Source: Bacteroidota bacterium
GTDB lineage: Bacteria; Bacteroidota; Bacteroidia; Palsa-965
DNA: 64,000 nt
Direction of reading: 5' to 3'
NCBI GenBank assembly: GCA_020402865.1
Contig: JADBYT010000001.1
Coordinates: 124,001-188,000 of the forward strand
Made by a program: the position numbers and the translations under genes. Below are positions 54,393-62,646 of this stretch, piece after piece. The notes beneath the pieces were generated by a model. The model was not told the DNA's origin, made no database searches, and worked only from the letters and a program-made list of their open reading frames with translations. Numbering within the stretch: the stretch's first letter is position 1; each line of letters opens with the position of its first letter.

Positions 54393-55388
54393 TTAATTCG
54401 TGTCGTATGACCAGCGCAGGTAAATGGCGCCCCAGGTAAAGCCGCCGCCAAAGGCCGAAAGAATAATATTATCGCCCTTTTTCAGTTGCTTTTCGTAATC
54501 CCACATCAGCAGCGGAATGGTGCCGGATGTGGTATTGCCATAACGTTCAATGTTCATCAGCACTTTGTCGCCGCCAATGCCCATACGGTTTGCGGTGGCG
54601 TCAATGATGCGTTTGTTGGCCTGATGCGCCAGCAGGTAAGCCACATCGTCTGATTTCAGGTTGTTTCGTTCCATGATATTGGCCGAAACTTCTGCCATAT
54701 TATACACTGCGTGCTTATACACAGCCTGTCCTTCCTGATACACGTAGTGCATTTTCTTCTCTACCGTTTCGGCAGTTGGCGGATAAGCAGAGCCGCCGGC
54801 TTTCATGTGCAGGTGCTGACAGCCGTTTCCATCGGCATGCAGCATGAAATCCTGAATGCCGTTTTCGTCTTCCGAAGGCTCCAGCAAAACTGCGCCCGCG
54901 CCATCGCCAAAAATAACACAGGTGGTTCGGTCGGTATAGTCAATAATGGCCGACATTTTATCGGCGCCTACTACGATTACTTTTTTGTAGCGTCCGGTTT
55001 CAATAAACTGCGCCCCGGTAGCCAGCGAGTAAAGAAAACCCGAGCAGGCCGCCGAGAGATCGAAGCCCCAGGCATTTTTCATGCCCAGTGCTGCGGTTAC
55101 AATGTTTGAAGTGGCAGGAAACACATGGTCGGGCGTAACGGTGCCCACAATAAGCATGTCCACGTCGAGCGGATCGAGGTTTTTGCGCTCCAGAAGCTGT
55201 TTTACGGCCTCAATAATCATTACCGAATTGCCCTGCCCTTCGCCACGCAGAATACGTCGTTCGCGTATTCCGGTGCGGGCCATGATCCACTCGTCGGTGG
55301 TGTCCACCATCTTTTCGAGGTCTTGGTTGGAGAGAACCGTAGGGGGAACGTATCCGCCTACACCTGTGATGGCAGCTCTGATTTTCAT
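54393..55388 (-). CDS. fabH: 3-oxoacyl-ACP synthase III
   Basis: 331 residues. Starts fatty-acid synthesis by condensing acetyl-CoA with malonyl-ACP. The catalytic triad is visible: Cys in AACSGFLY (about residue 113), His in [11 protein letters not shown] (about 249) and Asn in GNTTSGT (about 279). The N-terminal '[29 protein letters not shown]' is characteristic. It follows plsX by five bases in the usual order. Confidence 0.97.
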   Translation of the reverse strand: MKIRAAITGVGGYVPPTVLSNQDLEKMVDTTDEWIMARTGIRERRILRGEGQGNSVMIIEAVKQLLERKNLDPLDVDMLIVGTVTPDHVFPATSNIVTAALGMKNAWGFDLSAACSGFLYSLATGAQFIETGRYKKVIVVGADKMSAIIDYTDRTTCVIFGDGAGAVLLEPSEDENGIQDFMLHADGNGCQHLHMKAGGSAYPPTAETVEKKMHYVYQEGQAVYKHAVYNMAEVSANIMERNNLKSDDVAYLLAHQANKRIIDATANRMGIGGDKVLMNIERYGNTTSGTIPLLMWDYEKQLKKGDNIILSAFGGGFTWGAIYLRWSYDTN

Positions 55389-55393
55389 GTGGT

Positions 55394-56329
55394 TCAGAAG
55401 GCTTGTTTGATTTTTTCGGGGAGTTTGGCTTCGGCCACGTCGCGGGCCAGAAGCAACATGTTTTTAATGGCTTCCGGGCTCGAAATGCCATGTCCGATAA
55501 TGGCGTTTCCGTTAATCCCCAGAATGGGTGTACCGCCGTAAATTTCGTAATTAAAGCGGTTGAAGTAGGGATCGTCGATGTGCCGTTTGCGGATGGCCGA
55601 ATAGAACGATTCGGCAAATTTCAGTACCACGTTTCCGGTAAATCCTTCACACACAATCACATCAGCCTTATCGCTGAACAGGTCGCGGCCTTCTACGTTT
55701 CCGGTGAAGGTAAAGTCGCGGCTGTCTTTCATGAGCGTGTGTGTGGCCTGGCTTACAAGGTTGCCTTTTTCGGCTTCCTCGCCAATGTTGAGCAGGCCCA
55801 CTTTCGGGTCGGTAATGCCAAACACGTGCTGGGCGTAAAGTTTGCCCAGAATGCCAAACTGGTAAAGCACATCGGGCTTGCAATCGGCATTGCTGCCTAC
55901 ATCAAGGAGCAAATTAAAACCGCCTTCTTCTTTTGGAAGGGCGGTTGTAATGCACGGACGAATTACGCCCGAAATTGCTTTTACGGTGTACATGGCGCCC
56001 ACCAGCATGGCGCCGGTGTTGCCACAACTTGCAAACGCATCGAGACGGCCTTCCTTCAAAAGCTTATACCCTACTGAAATAGTAGAGTTGGGCTTTTGAG
56101 AAAAAGCCTTTACAGGATGTTCGTCCATGCCAATGACTTCCGGCGCGTGTACAATATCCACGCGGCCAGCGTCGAACTGAATGGCTGCCAGCCCGTTTGC
56201 AATCTGTTCCTGATCGCCGATCAGTACCAGACGCACGCCGGCAGGCAGCGCATCGTAGGCAAGGGCGACACCCGCAAGCGGAGCCTCGGGTGCGAAATCG
56301 CCACCTGAGATGTCAATCCCGATTTTCAT
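55394..56329 (-). CDS. plsX: Phosphate acyltransferase
   Basis: 311 residues. PlsX makes acyl-phosphate from acyl-ACP for phospholipid synthesis. The N-terminal [16 protein letters not shown] (GGD motif), the '[14 protein letters not shown]' segment and '[15 protein letters not shown]' are family motifs. It sits between rpmF and fabH, the most common arrangement in bacteria. Confidence 0.97.
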   Translation of the reverse strand: MKIGIDISGGDFAPEAPLAGVALAYDALPAGVRLVLIGDQEQIANGLAAIQFDAGRVDIVHAPEVIGMDEHPVKAFSQKPNSTISVGYKLLKEGRLDAFASCGNTGAMLVGAMYTVKAISGVIRPCITTALPKEEGGFNLLLDVGSNADCKPDVLYQFGILGKLYAQHVFGITDPKVGLLNIGEEAEKGNLVSQATHTLMKDSRDFTFTGNVEGRDLFSDKADVIVCEGFTGNVVLKFAESFYSAIRKRHIDDPYFNRFNYEIYGGTPILGINGNAIIGHGISSPEAIKNMLLLARDVAEAKLPEKIKQAF

Positions 56330-56345
56330 AAGGAGGAGTTAAGGA

Positions 56346-56531
56346 TTAGTCCTTCTTCTCCATCACCATTTTGCCCTTGTAGTAGAGGGCGCCATCGTGC
56401 CAGTAGGCACGGTGCCAGAGGTGAGCTTCTCCGGTCACAGAGCAGGTCGATACGTTCGGAGCATCAGCCTTATAGTGAGTGCGACGCTTGTCGCGGCGGC
56501 TCTTGGAATGGCGCTTCTTTGGATTCGGCAT
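56346..56531 (-). CDS. rpmF: 50S ribosomal protein L32
   Basis: 61 residues, MPNPKKRHSKSRRDKRRTHY at the start. Only one cysteine is present (STCSVTGE), so this looks like the zinc-free form. It lies between yceD and plsX. Confidence 0.97.
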   Translation of the reverse strand: MPNPKKRHSKSRRDKRRTHYKADAPNVSTCSVTGEAHLWHRAYWHDGALYYKGKMVMEKKD

Positions 56532-56567
56532 GACTTGTAGTTGTTTAAGGTATTGGTATTGCTGTGT

Positions 56568-57107
56568 TTAATCGAATTTCAGGTTTTTGAGGGCGTCCCA
56601 GCGCGGGTCGGTCTCTTCCTCGCCCGGGTCGGTTGGTTCGGGTGCGGCCAGTTCGTTTATACGGGCCAGCATTTCCGGATCGCAACCGCTTGTGCCGTCG
56701 GCATTATCAGGATGCACACGTCGTGCGGGCAGCAGCAGCATTACAAACTCATAAAACCAATGAGCGGTATCAATGCTGTGTGCGGAAGCCGGAAGCGTAA
56801 TGAGGTCGTCCTCATCGTTATAGCTGTCGGCATTCAGGTTTACCACAAGCTGTCGTTTGCCTTGTATGGGCTGGTTGTACAGCTCGCCGCAACGGTCGCA
56901 AAGCAGCTCGGCCACACCTTTCAGTGAAAAGTCGAGCGTAAGCATATCCGGGCGTTTGAACAACTCCAGTTGTGCATCCACTTTTCCGTTTTCAATTTCG
57001 CCATACGGGAACGCTTCAAAGAACGTGCGCGTGAGTTCGAACGTATAGCTGTGGCTGCCATCTTTTAACCCTGAAAAAGGTATTTCATATTCTTTCAGTG
57101 CTTTCAT
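56568..57107 (-). CDS. YceD family protein (DUF177)
   Basis: 179 residues. The conserved part around LLCDRCGELYNQPIQGKRQLVVNL is the DUF177 signature, with a CDRCG pair. C-terminal Asp/Glu/Pro-rich tail. In other bacteria the homologue affects 23S rRNA maturation and is cotranscribed with rpmF, as here. A perfect -7 element precedes it, so it is the first gene of the operon. Confidence 0.9.
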   Translation of the reverse strand: MKALKEYEIPFSGLKDGSHSYTFELTRTFFEAFPYGEIENGKVDAQLELFKRPDMLTLDFSLKGVAELLCDRCGELYNQPIQGKRQLVVNLNADSYNDEDDLITLPASAHSIDTAHWFYEFVMLLLPARRVHPDNADGTSGCDPEMLARINELAAPEPTDPGEEETDPRWDALKNLKFD

Positions 57108-57136
57108 AAGGCATCCTACTTTTTACGGAAGGGTCG

Positions 57137-57144
57137 CAAAAGTA
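57137..57144 (-). promoter_or_regulatory. Bacteroidota -7 element of the yceD-accC operon
   Basis: Minus-strand TACTTTTG matches TAnnTTTG exactly, 29 bases before the yceD ATG at 57107. No other such element was noted between the following genes, except a weaker one (TATATTTA) before accB. Confidence 0.65.
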
Positions 57145-57239
57145 CACAAATTAACAGGATATGAACAAGAAATTGAGCCGAAAAATCACTTTCCCCCCCC
57201 AAATTCAGGCCCAAAACCTGATTGCCCTGCCCGAACCGC

Positions 57240-58310
57240 CTACCGGTCGCGGTCACGATCGCGTGAGCGCATGGGCTGTGTTTTAAGCGGGTTCGCGTTC
57301 AGTGCGGCCCAGCCCCGGCGTGCGCGGTACACGTCTATGGCCAGGTAAATAGCCTGCCGCGTGGATGTTTCGTCGGCCAGGTTTTTGCCGGCAATATCGT
57401 AGGCTGTGCCGTGGTCGGGCGAGGTGCGCACAACCGGAAGCCCGGCCGTGAAATTTACCCCGGCCGTAAACGCCAGTGCCTTAAATGGTGCCAGCCCCTG
57501 ATCGTGGTACATGGCCAGCACGGCGTCAAACTGCTTCCACTGCCCGGCGCCAAAAAAACCGTCGGCCGGGTAGGGGCCGAAAACGAGGTGATTTTCGCCG
57601 CGCAGGGCTTCAATGGCCGGAATGATGGTTTGCTGCTCGTGGCTGCCAATGGTGCCGTTGTCGCCGGCATGCGGGTTTAAGCCCAGCACGGCAATGCGCG
57701 GCTTGCGGATGCCGAAATCTTCGGTGAGCGATTTCAGCATGAGTTTTACTTTCTGTGTAATGCTTTCGGCTGTGACCAGCGCCGCCACACGGTCAACCGG
57801 CACATGCCCGGTAACCAGTCCCACGCGCAAATCGTCGTGCACAAGCAGCATGAGCGACTGCCCTGCGCCGAAACGTTGCTGCAGGTATTCGGTGTGCCCG
57901 GCAAAAGCAAACTCTGCCGACTGGATGGTGTGCTTGTCGATGGGCCCGGTTACGAGCGCATCAATTTTGCCGTTCTGCAGGGCATCGCAGGCTGTTTGCA
58001 GGGCGCGTAAGGCCATTTGCCCCGCCGCCGGCGAAGGCTTGCCGAATTCGGGCTGAAACTCTTCTTCGCCGGTGCTCCAGAGGTTTACGCGGCGCTGGTG
58101 CAGGTTGTCGGGATCGCGCACCACGTTTACGTTAAATTCCTCCATGCCAATGGCTTTCCGGTGCGTGTTGAGCACTTTGCCATTGCCAAAAATTACCGGC
58201 GTACACAAATCAAGCAGGGCCTGATCGTGCAATGCTTTCATTACTACTTCAGGGCCAATACCGTGCGGATCGCCGAGGGTAATGCCAATTCTGAGTTTAT
58301 GTTCGTTCAT
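57240..58310 (-). CDS. pdxA: 4-hydroxythreonine-4-phosphate dehydrogenase
   Basis: 356 residues from ATG 58310; the longer reading has no natural start. Pyridoxal phosphate synthesis enzyme. Family signs: ITLGDPHGIGPEVVMKAL near the start, GHTEYLQQRFG (metal ligand His), 'LGLNPHAGDNGTIGSHE' and 'MYHDQGLAPFKALAF' with the third histidine. The tail ends in an odd Arg-Asp repeat (RSRDRDRDR). It is preceded by an exported protein gene 8 bases upstream. Confidence 0.96.
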   Translation of the reverse strand: MNEHKLRIGITLGDPHGIGPEVVMKALHDQALLDLCTPVIFGNGKVLNTHRKAIGMEEFNVNVVRDPDNLHQRRVNLWSTGEEEFQPEFGKPSPAAGQMALRALQTACDALQNGKIDALVTGPIDKHTIQSAEFAFAGHTEYLQQRFGAGQSLMLLVHDDLRVGLVTGHVPVDRVAALVTAESITQKVKLMLKSLTEDFGIRKPRIAVLGLNPHAGDNGTIGSHEQQTIIPAIEALRGENHLVFGPYPADGFFGAGQWKQFDAVLAMYHDQGLAPFKALAFTAGVNFTAGLPVVRTSPDHGTAYDIAGKNLADETSTRQAIYLAIDVYRARRGWAALNANPLKTQPMRSRDRDRDR

Positions 58311-58318
58311 TTCGTTTA

Positions 58319-59440
58319 TCAGTTCGTCCAGCCGCACACGGCAGCTACATCTCCGTCGCCCACCCATTTCCACATACCGGCAGAAACTGTCCAGGCGGCA
58401 ATACCTTTGCGGAAACGCTGCCCGCCAATTACATGGTCGGCACAAAAAGCGATGGCGCCGGGGGCGGTGTAAATCATTTCCGGATCACAAAAGTACGTAC
58501 CTATTGTTTGTGTGCGGTAATAAATCGGATTTCCCTGCAAAGGATAGCTTTGCAGCTCAACGCTGAAATCGTTTCCCAGCTCAAGTCTGGGCTGCGCAAG
58601 CAGGGTCCCGTTTTTCAGGTCGATTTCATACCAGCCTTTGCCGCAGCAGAAAAGCAGCTGGTTGTTTTCGCCGCTCAGGAAGCGGAACGGCGAAGATGCG
58701 GGAAGTACATCGGTAATTTTTCCGAGGCTGGTTTGTGCGGAGGCTTCCACATCCACCCGCACAATTTCGAGGGTTCGGCCTTTTTCGGAGTATTTCGGGA
58801 AGATAAATTGTGTGTGGCTGAGCCAGAGAATGGGGCAGGCTGGTTTTGCCCCGGGTTGCAGGCTCAGGTCTTCGCCGCAGCCGGCGTCGGCCACACGTTC
58901 TATTTTGGGTGCGGAGGCCGGGTACTCGAAAATGCGAAACGGCTGCGTGGTGCAGTCGGCCTCGGCATCGCGGCCGGGGCGGGCTTTCCAGCCGGGTTTG
59001 CTTACCTGTGTGTAGGTGCCGGTTTTGGTGTGGAAAACGGAAAAGTATTTTCCACGGGTAATGTCGTTGGTGTAAAAGATGAGCGAATCGGTGCCGGTGC
59101 GGATGAAACGGTCATGTGTCTGAATCGCCGTTTTTTTCTGTACCAGATCAATAATATCGCCGTTTCCGGTCACCAGCCAGCGGTTGTTGTAAATGAAGTT
59201 GCGGCCAATATCAAAACGTGTGGCGCCGCGGTTGGTGGCAGTGGGCACGGGCAGGGCCAGCAGTTCGGTAATGGTGCGCGGCGAGGCGGGCTGTGCAGTG
59301 TTAATGTGCTGGAAATGCGCACCGGTTTCGCCGCTGTCGTAGCTTACAAAAACCAGTGCAGGCTCGTTTGCCGGGCCGCTGCTGCAAAGCACGGCTACAG
59401 CCAGAGGCAGACAAAAACCGGCAGCCAGCAGCCGTTTCAT
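58319..59440 (-). CDS. Hypothetical exported protein, beta-propeller-like
   Basis: 373 residues with a signal peptide or lipobox-like N-terminus (LAVAVLCSS). The mature part consists of many short strands with Gly/Asp turns (NGDIIDLVQKKTAI, TDSLIFYTNDITRGKYFSV, NNQLLFCCGKGWYEIDL) that could form a seven-blade propeller, but no blade motif repeats closely. I do not recognise the family. Its start overlaps the stop of pepA by four bases, so it is cotranscribed with pepA and pdxA. Confidence 0.6.
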   Translation of the reverse strand: MKRLLAAGFCLPLAVAVLCSSGPANEPALVFVSYDSGETGAHFQHINTAQPASPRTITELLALPVPTATNRGATRFDIGRNFIYNNRWLVTGNGDIIDLVQKKTAIQTHDRFIRTGTDSLIFYTNDITRGKYFSVFHTKTGTYTQVSKPGWKARPGRDAEADCTTQPFRIFEYPASAPKIERVADAGCGEDLSLQPGAKPACPILWLSHTQFIFPKYSEKGRTLEIVRVDVEASAQTSLGKITDVLPASSPFRFLSGENNQLLFCCGKGWYEIDLKNGTLLAQPRLELGNDFSVELQSYPLQGNPIYYRTQTIGTYFCDPEMIYTAPGAIAFCADHVIGGQRFRKGIAAWTVSAGMWKWVGDGDVAAVCGWTN

Positions 59441-60873
59441 GCGCCGGTGTAGTTTTTAAAGAAGTCGAAAAGCAGGCGCACGCCGCTGCCGGTGCCGCCT
59501 TTTGGGCGGTAGGCATCCTTGCTGCTCAGAAATGCCGGGCCGGCAATGTCAAAGTGCATCCACGGCGCTTTCACAAAGTGGCTGAGGAATTTCCCGGCTG
59601 TAATGGCGCCCGCGTAGGCCGAACCGATGTTTTTGATTTCGGCCACATCAGACTTAATCATCTCGTCATATTCATCCCAGAACGGAAACTCGGCCAGGCG
59701 TTCGTGTACGCGTGTGCCGCTGGCTTTGAGGGCGTCTTTGGTTTTTTCGGAAGCCGTGCCCATGCACACAATGCCCACGGGGCCAATGGCCGCGGCGGCC
59801 GCGCCGGTAAGTGTGGCGAGGTCGATAACCAGTTCGGGCGAAAATTTTTCGCCATAGCTGAGCGCGTCGGCCAGAATGAGGCGGCCTTCGGCATCGGTGT
59901 TGAGTACTTCCACCGTGAGGCCGTTGTACATAGTAAGTACATCGCCCGCCACAAAGCCCGATCCGTTAATCATATTGTCGGTAGCGGGCACTAAACCAAT
60001 TACATGCACAGGCAATTTGGCTTTAGCCACCGCCCACAGCGTAGCGCCCACGGCTGCAGCCCCGGCCATATCGCACTTCATGGTCTCCATGTGGTTGCCC
60101 ACCTTAATATTGTAGCCGCCGGTGTCGAACACCACGCCTTTGCCCACCAGAATAACCGGCTTTTTGTTGCGGGCTTTGGCGGGCTTATATTCCATTATGG
60201 TAAATGTGGGCGGGCGTTCGCTGCCGGCGTTTACGGCCAGCAGTCCGCCCATTTTGAGCGATTCGATTTTGGCGCGGTTGAGGATTTCGACACTGAACCC
60301 GGCATCGCGGCCATATTGTTTAAAGGTGCGGGCAAGGGCTGTGGCATCAAGTGTACTTAGCGGCTCGTTTACCAGATCGCGGGCGCGGCAGGTGGCCTCG
60401 CAGGCAATATGCAGGTGCTGAATGTCGGCTGCGGTTACGGTGCGCGAGGCAATAGTGAGTTTGCTCAGCGGATTGGCCTCTTTCGCGGGGTTTTTGCGGT
60501 ATTTCAGAAACTGGTAGTTGGCCAGCAGCATACCTTCGGCAAAAGCCAGGAGATCGTGCGCATTGTCGGTTGTGTCGCACAGTTGTATGGTGGTCAGTTT
60601 CTGCTCGTTGCACCAGGTGGTGAGTTGTGCGGCGGCTTTTCGCAGGTTTTCGGCATTGCGGCCGGGCTGCTCTTTATGGTCTTTCAGCAGCACGGCAAGC
60701 ATACGCCCGGGGCCGGTGAGGAAAGCCTGACGGCGGTCGCCGGTGAGCGATTGCCGAATGAATTCGGTTTCGGCTTTGTTTAAACCGATGCGGGATATAT
60801 CGGCGGCTTTGCTGATGAGCCAGATAGCGGCTTTTGCAGCATTCGGCGCATCAGTTAACTCGGGAACGATCAT
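59437..60873 (-). CDS. pepA: M17 leucyl aminopeptidase
   Basis: 478 residues from ATG 60873 (MIVPELTD); the extension upstream is not family-like. The C-terminal half has the M17 signature NTDAEGRLILADAL and metal-site motifs VGKGVVFDTGGYNIK and 'MKCDMAGAAAVGATLWAVA'. It removes N-terminal residues from peptides. The N-terminal domain is shorter than in E. coli PepA. Divergent from mqnC; first gene of the pepA-hypothetical-pdxA unit. Confidence 0.93.
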   Translation of the reverse strand: MIVPELTDAPNAAKAAIWLISKAADISRIGLNKAETEFIRQSLTGDRRQAFLTGPGRMLAVLLKDHKEQPGRNAENLRKAAAQLTTWCNEQKLTTIQLCDTTDNAHDLLAFAEGMLLANYQFLKYRKNPAKEANPLSKLTIASRTVTAADIQHLHIACEATCRARDLVNEPLSTLDATALARTFKQYGRDAGFSVEILNRAKIESLKMGGLLAVNAGSERPPTFTIMEYKPAKARNKKPVILVGKGVVFDTGGYNIKVGNHMETMKCDMAGAAAVGATLWAVAKAKLPVHVIGLVPATDNMINGSGFVAGDVLTMYNGLTVEVLNTDAEGRLILADALSYGEKFSPELVIDLATLTGAAAAAIGPVGIVCMGTASEKTKDALKASGTRVHERLAEFPFWDEYDEMIKSDVAEIKNIGSAYAGAITAGKFLSHFVKAPWMHFDIAGPAFLSSKDAYRPKGGTGSGVRLLFDFFKNYTGA

Positions 60874-60989
60874 GTTTCGTAATTTTGAAACGCCTAATGT
60901 AAGAAAATCATTATGCGATTTAACGGCAAATTTGTGTTCCGCCGAAACAATGTATAAACTGGAATTGTTCTGATTCCGACATTCATCAC

Positions 60990-62114
60990 ATGCAAACCGA
61001 CACACTGTATAAACGTGCATTAGCAGGCGAGTTTCTCTCGGCCGAGGAAGGAATCTGGTTGTATCACCACGCGCCCACTGCCGAACTGATGGCTGTGGCC
61101 GACGAAATGCGCCGCCAGCGAAAGAAAGACGGTAAGGTGACCTGGATCATCGACCGGAATGTGAATACCACCAATGTGTGTATTGCCAACTGCAAATTCT
61201 GCAATTTCTATCGTATCCCTGGTCACAGCGAGAGCTATATTACTGACATTGCCACCTATAAACGTAAAATAGAAGAAACGTTCCGCTATGGTGGTGAGCA
61301 GCTTCTGCTTCAGGGCGGGCATCATCCTGACCTCGGACTGAGTTACTACGTAAATCTTTTCCGCGAACTTAAATCGCTTTACCCGAATCTGAAGCTGCAT
61401 GCACTTGGGCCGCCGGAAATTGCACACATCACCAAGCTCGAAAAATCAACACACACCGAAGTGTTGCGTGCACTTATGGAGGCTGGTTTGGATTCGCTGC
61501 CCGGCGCCGGTGCCGAAATTCTTAACGACCGTGTGCGCCGGCTCATTTCAAAAGGCAAATGCTCCGGCCGCGAATGGCTCGATGTAATGCGCGCCGCACA
61601 TCAGCTAGGCCTTACCACTTCGGCCACCATGATGTTCGGCCATATCGAAACCCTTGAAGAACGTTTCGAGCATCTGGCACTTATCCGTCAGGTACAAAGC
61701 GAAAAGCCGGCTGATGCTAAAGGATTCATCGCGTTTATTCCGTGGCCGTTTCAAGACGACGGCACACTGCTGCGCCGTGTAAAAGGGATTACCAATAATG
61801 TAAGCGGCGACGAATATATACGTATGCTGGCACTGAGCCGCATCATGCTGCCCAATATCGAAAACATTCAGGCCTCGTGGCTCACAGTGGGTAAGGAAGT
61901 GGCGCAAATCTGCCTCCACGCCGGCGCAAACGATTTTGGCAGCATTATGATTGAAGAAAATGTGGTTTCGGCTGCCGGTGCGCCGCACCGCTTTACCTAC
62001 AAGGGAATTATGGCCGCCATTGAAGAAGCAGGCTTTGTGCCGCAACTTCGGAATCAGCAGTATCAGTATCGTGAACTTCCGGAACACATCGAAGAGCAGG
62101 TGATTAATTATTGA
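60990..62114 (+). CDS. mqnC: Cyclic dehypoxanthinyl futalosine synthase
   Basis: 374 residues. A radical-SAM enzyme of the futalosine pathway to menaquinone, with the iron-sulfur motif CIANCKFC at Cys64, Cys68 and Cys71. Other family motifs: LLQGGHHPDLGL, 'SLPGAGAEIL' and the C-terminal 'TVGKEVAQICLHAGANDFG'. Related enzymes such as MqnE differ in the N-terminus; assignment as MqnC rests on these motifs. No other menaquinone gene adjoins it. Confidence 0.93.
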   Translation: MQTDTLYKRALAGEFLSAEEGIWLYHHAPTAELMAVADEMRRQRKKDGKVTWIIDRNVNTTNVCIANCKFCNFYRIPGHSESYITDIATYKRKIEETFRYGGEQLLLQGGHHPDLGLSYYVNLFRELKSLYPNLKLHALGPPEIAHITKLEKSTHTEVLRALMEAGLDSLPGAGAEILNDRVRRLISKGKCSGREWLDVMRAAHQLGLTTSATMMFGHIETLEERFEHLALIRQVQSEKPADAKGFIAFIPWPFQDDGTLLRRVKGITNNVSGDEYIRMLALSRIMLPNIENIQASWLTVGKEVAQICLHAGANDFGSIMIEENVVSAAGAPHRFTYKGIMAAIEEAGFVPQLRNQQYQYRELPEHIEEQVINY

Positions 62115-62162
62115 CCGGCAGCCCGATTTCTTTTATATTTGAAAGTAAACCGCCGGCAACGG

Positions 62163-62630
62163 ATGAAGCATTTTTTTCTGTTTTCTGTCATCACCCTGCT
62201 TTTGTGTGCAGGATGTAAACCGGAACCTGTGTTCCCGGTTGAACCTGTGCTTACGTTTAAAGAATTCATTCAAAACAATACATCCGATTCACTTCAGGTG
62301 GTATTTTCGTTTACTGATGGTGACGGAGATATTGGTGTGGATGAAACCGGGACTGATTCAAATCTGGTGCTTACACTTTATGTGCGTGATAATGCAGGGA
62401 ATTTTATTCCGCAGGATAATATTTCCACCGCTGCGCCCGATTCCATTTACTACAACTACCGTATTCCGCCACTCACACGCTCACAGAAGGGCGTTGAAGG
62501 TGATGTGTATTTAACGGTAAACAAAGACTTTATTTCGCGCGATACGATTCGCTTTAATGCGTTTATGGTTGATCAGACACAGCATCGCAGCGCAACCGTT
62601 CAAACTCCTACTGTTATTCTTCTGCGCTGA
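62163..62630 (+). CDS. Hypothetical lipoprotein
   Basis: 155 residues from ATG 62163, giving the lipoprotein signal MKHFFLFSVITLLLCAGC (lipobox LCAGC). The mature part is beta-rich with an Asp/Gly cluster (FTDGDGDIGVDETGTDSN) that could bind calcium. Similar small lipoproteins are common in Bacteroidota near surface-protein genes. It is followed by a large surface protein 16 bases downstream, so the two may be one unit. Confidence 0.7.
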   Translation: MKHFFLFSVITLLLCAGCKPEPVFPVEPVLTFKEFIQNNTSDSLQVVFSFTDGDGDIGVDETGTDSNLVLTLYVRDNAGNFIPQDNISTAAPDSIYYNYRIPPLTRSQKGVEGDVYLTVNKDFISRDTIRFNAFMVDQTQHRSATVQTPTVILLR

Positions 62631-62646
62631 TTAACTCACATTCTTT

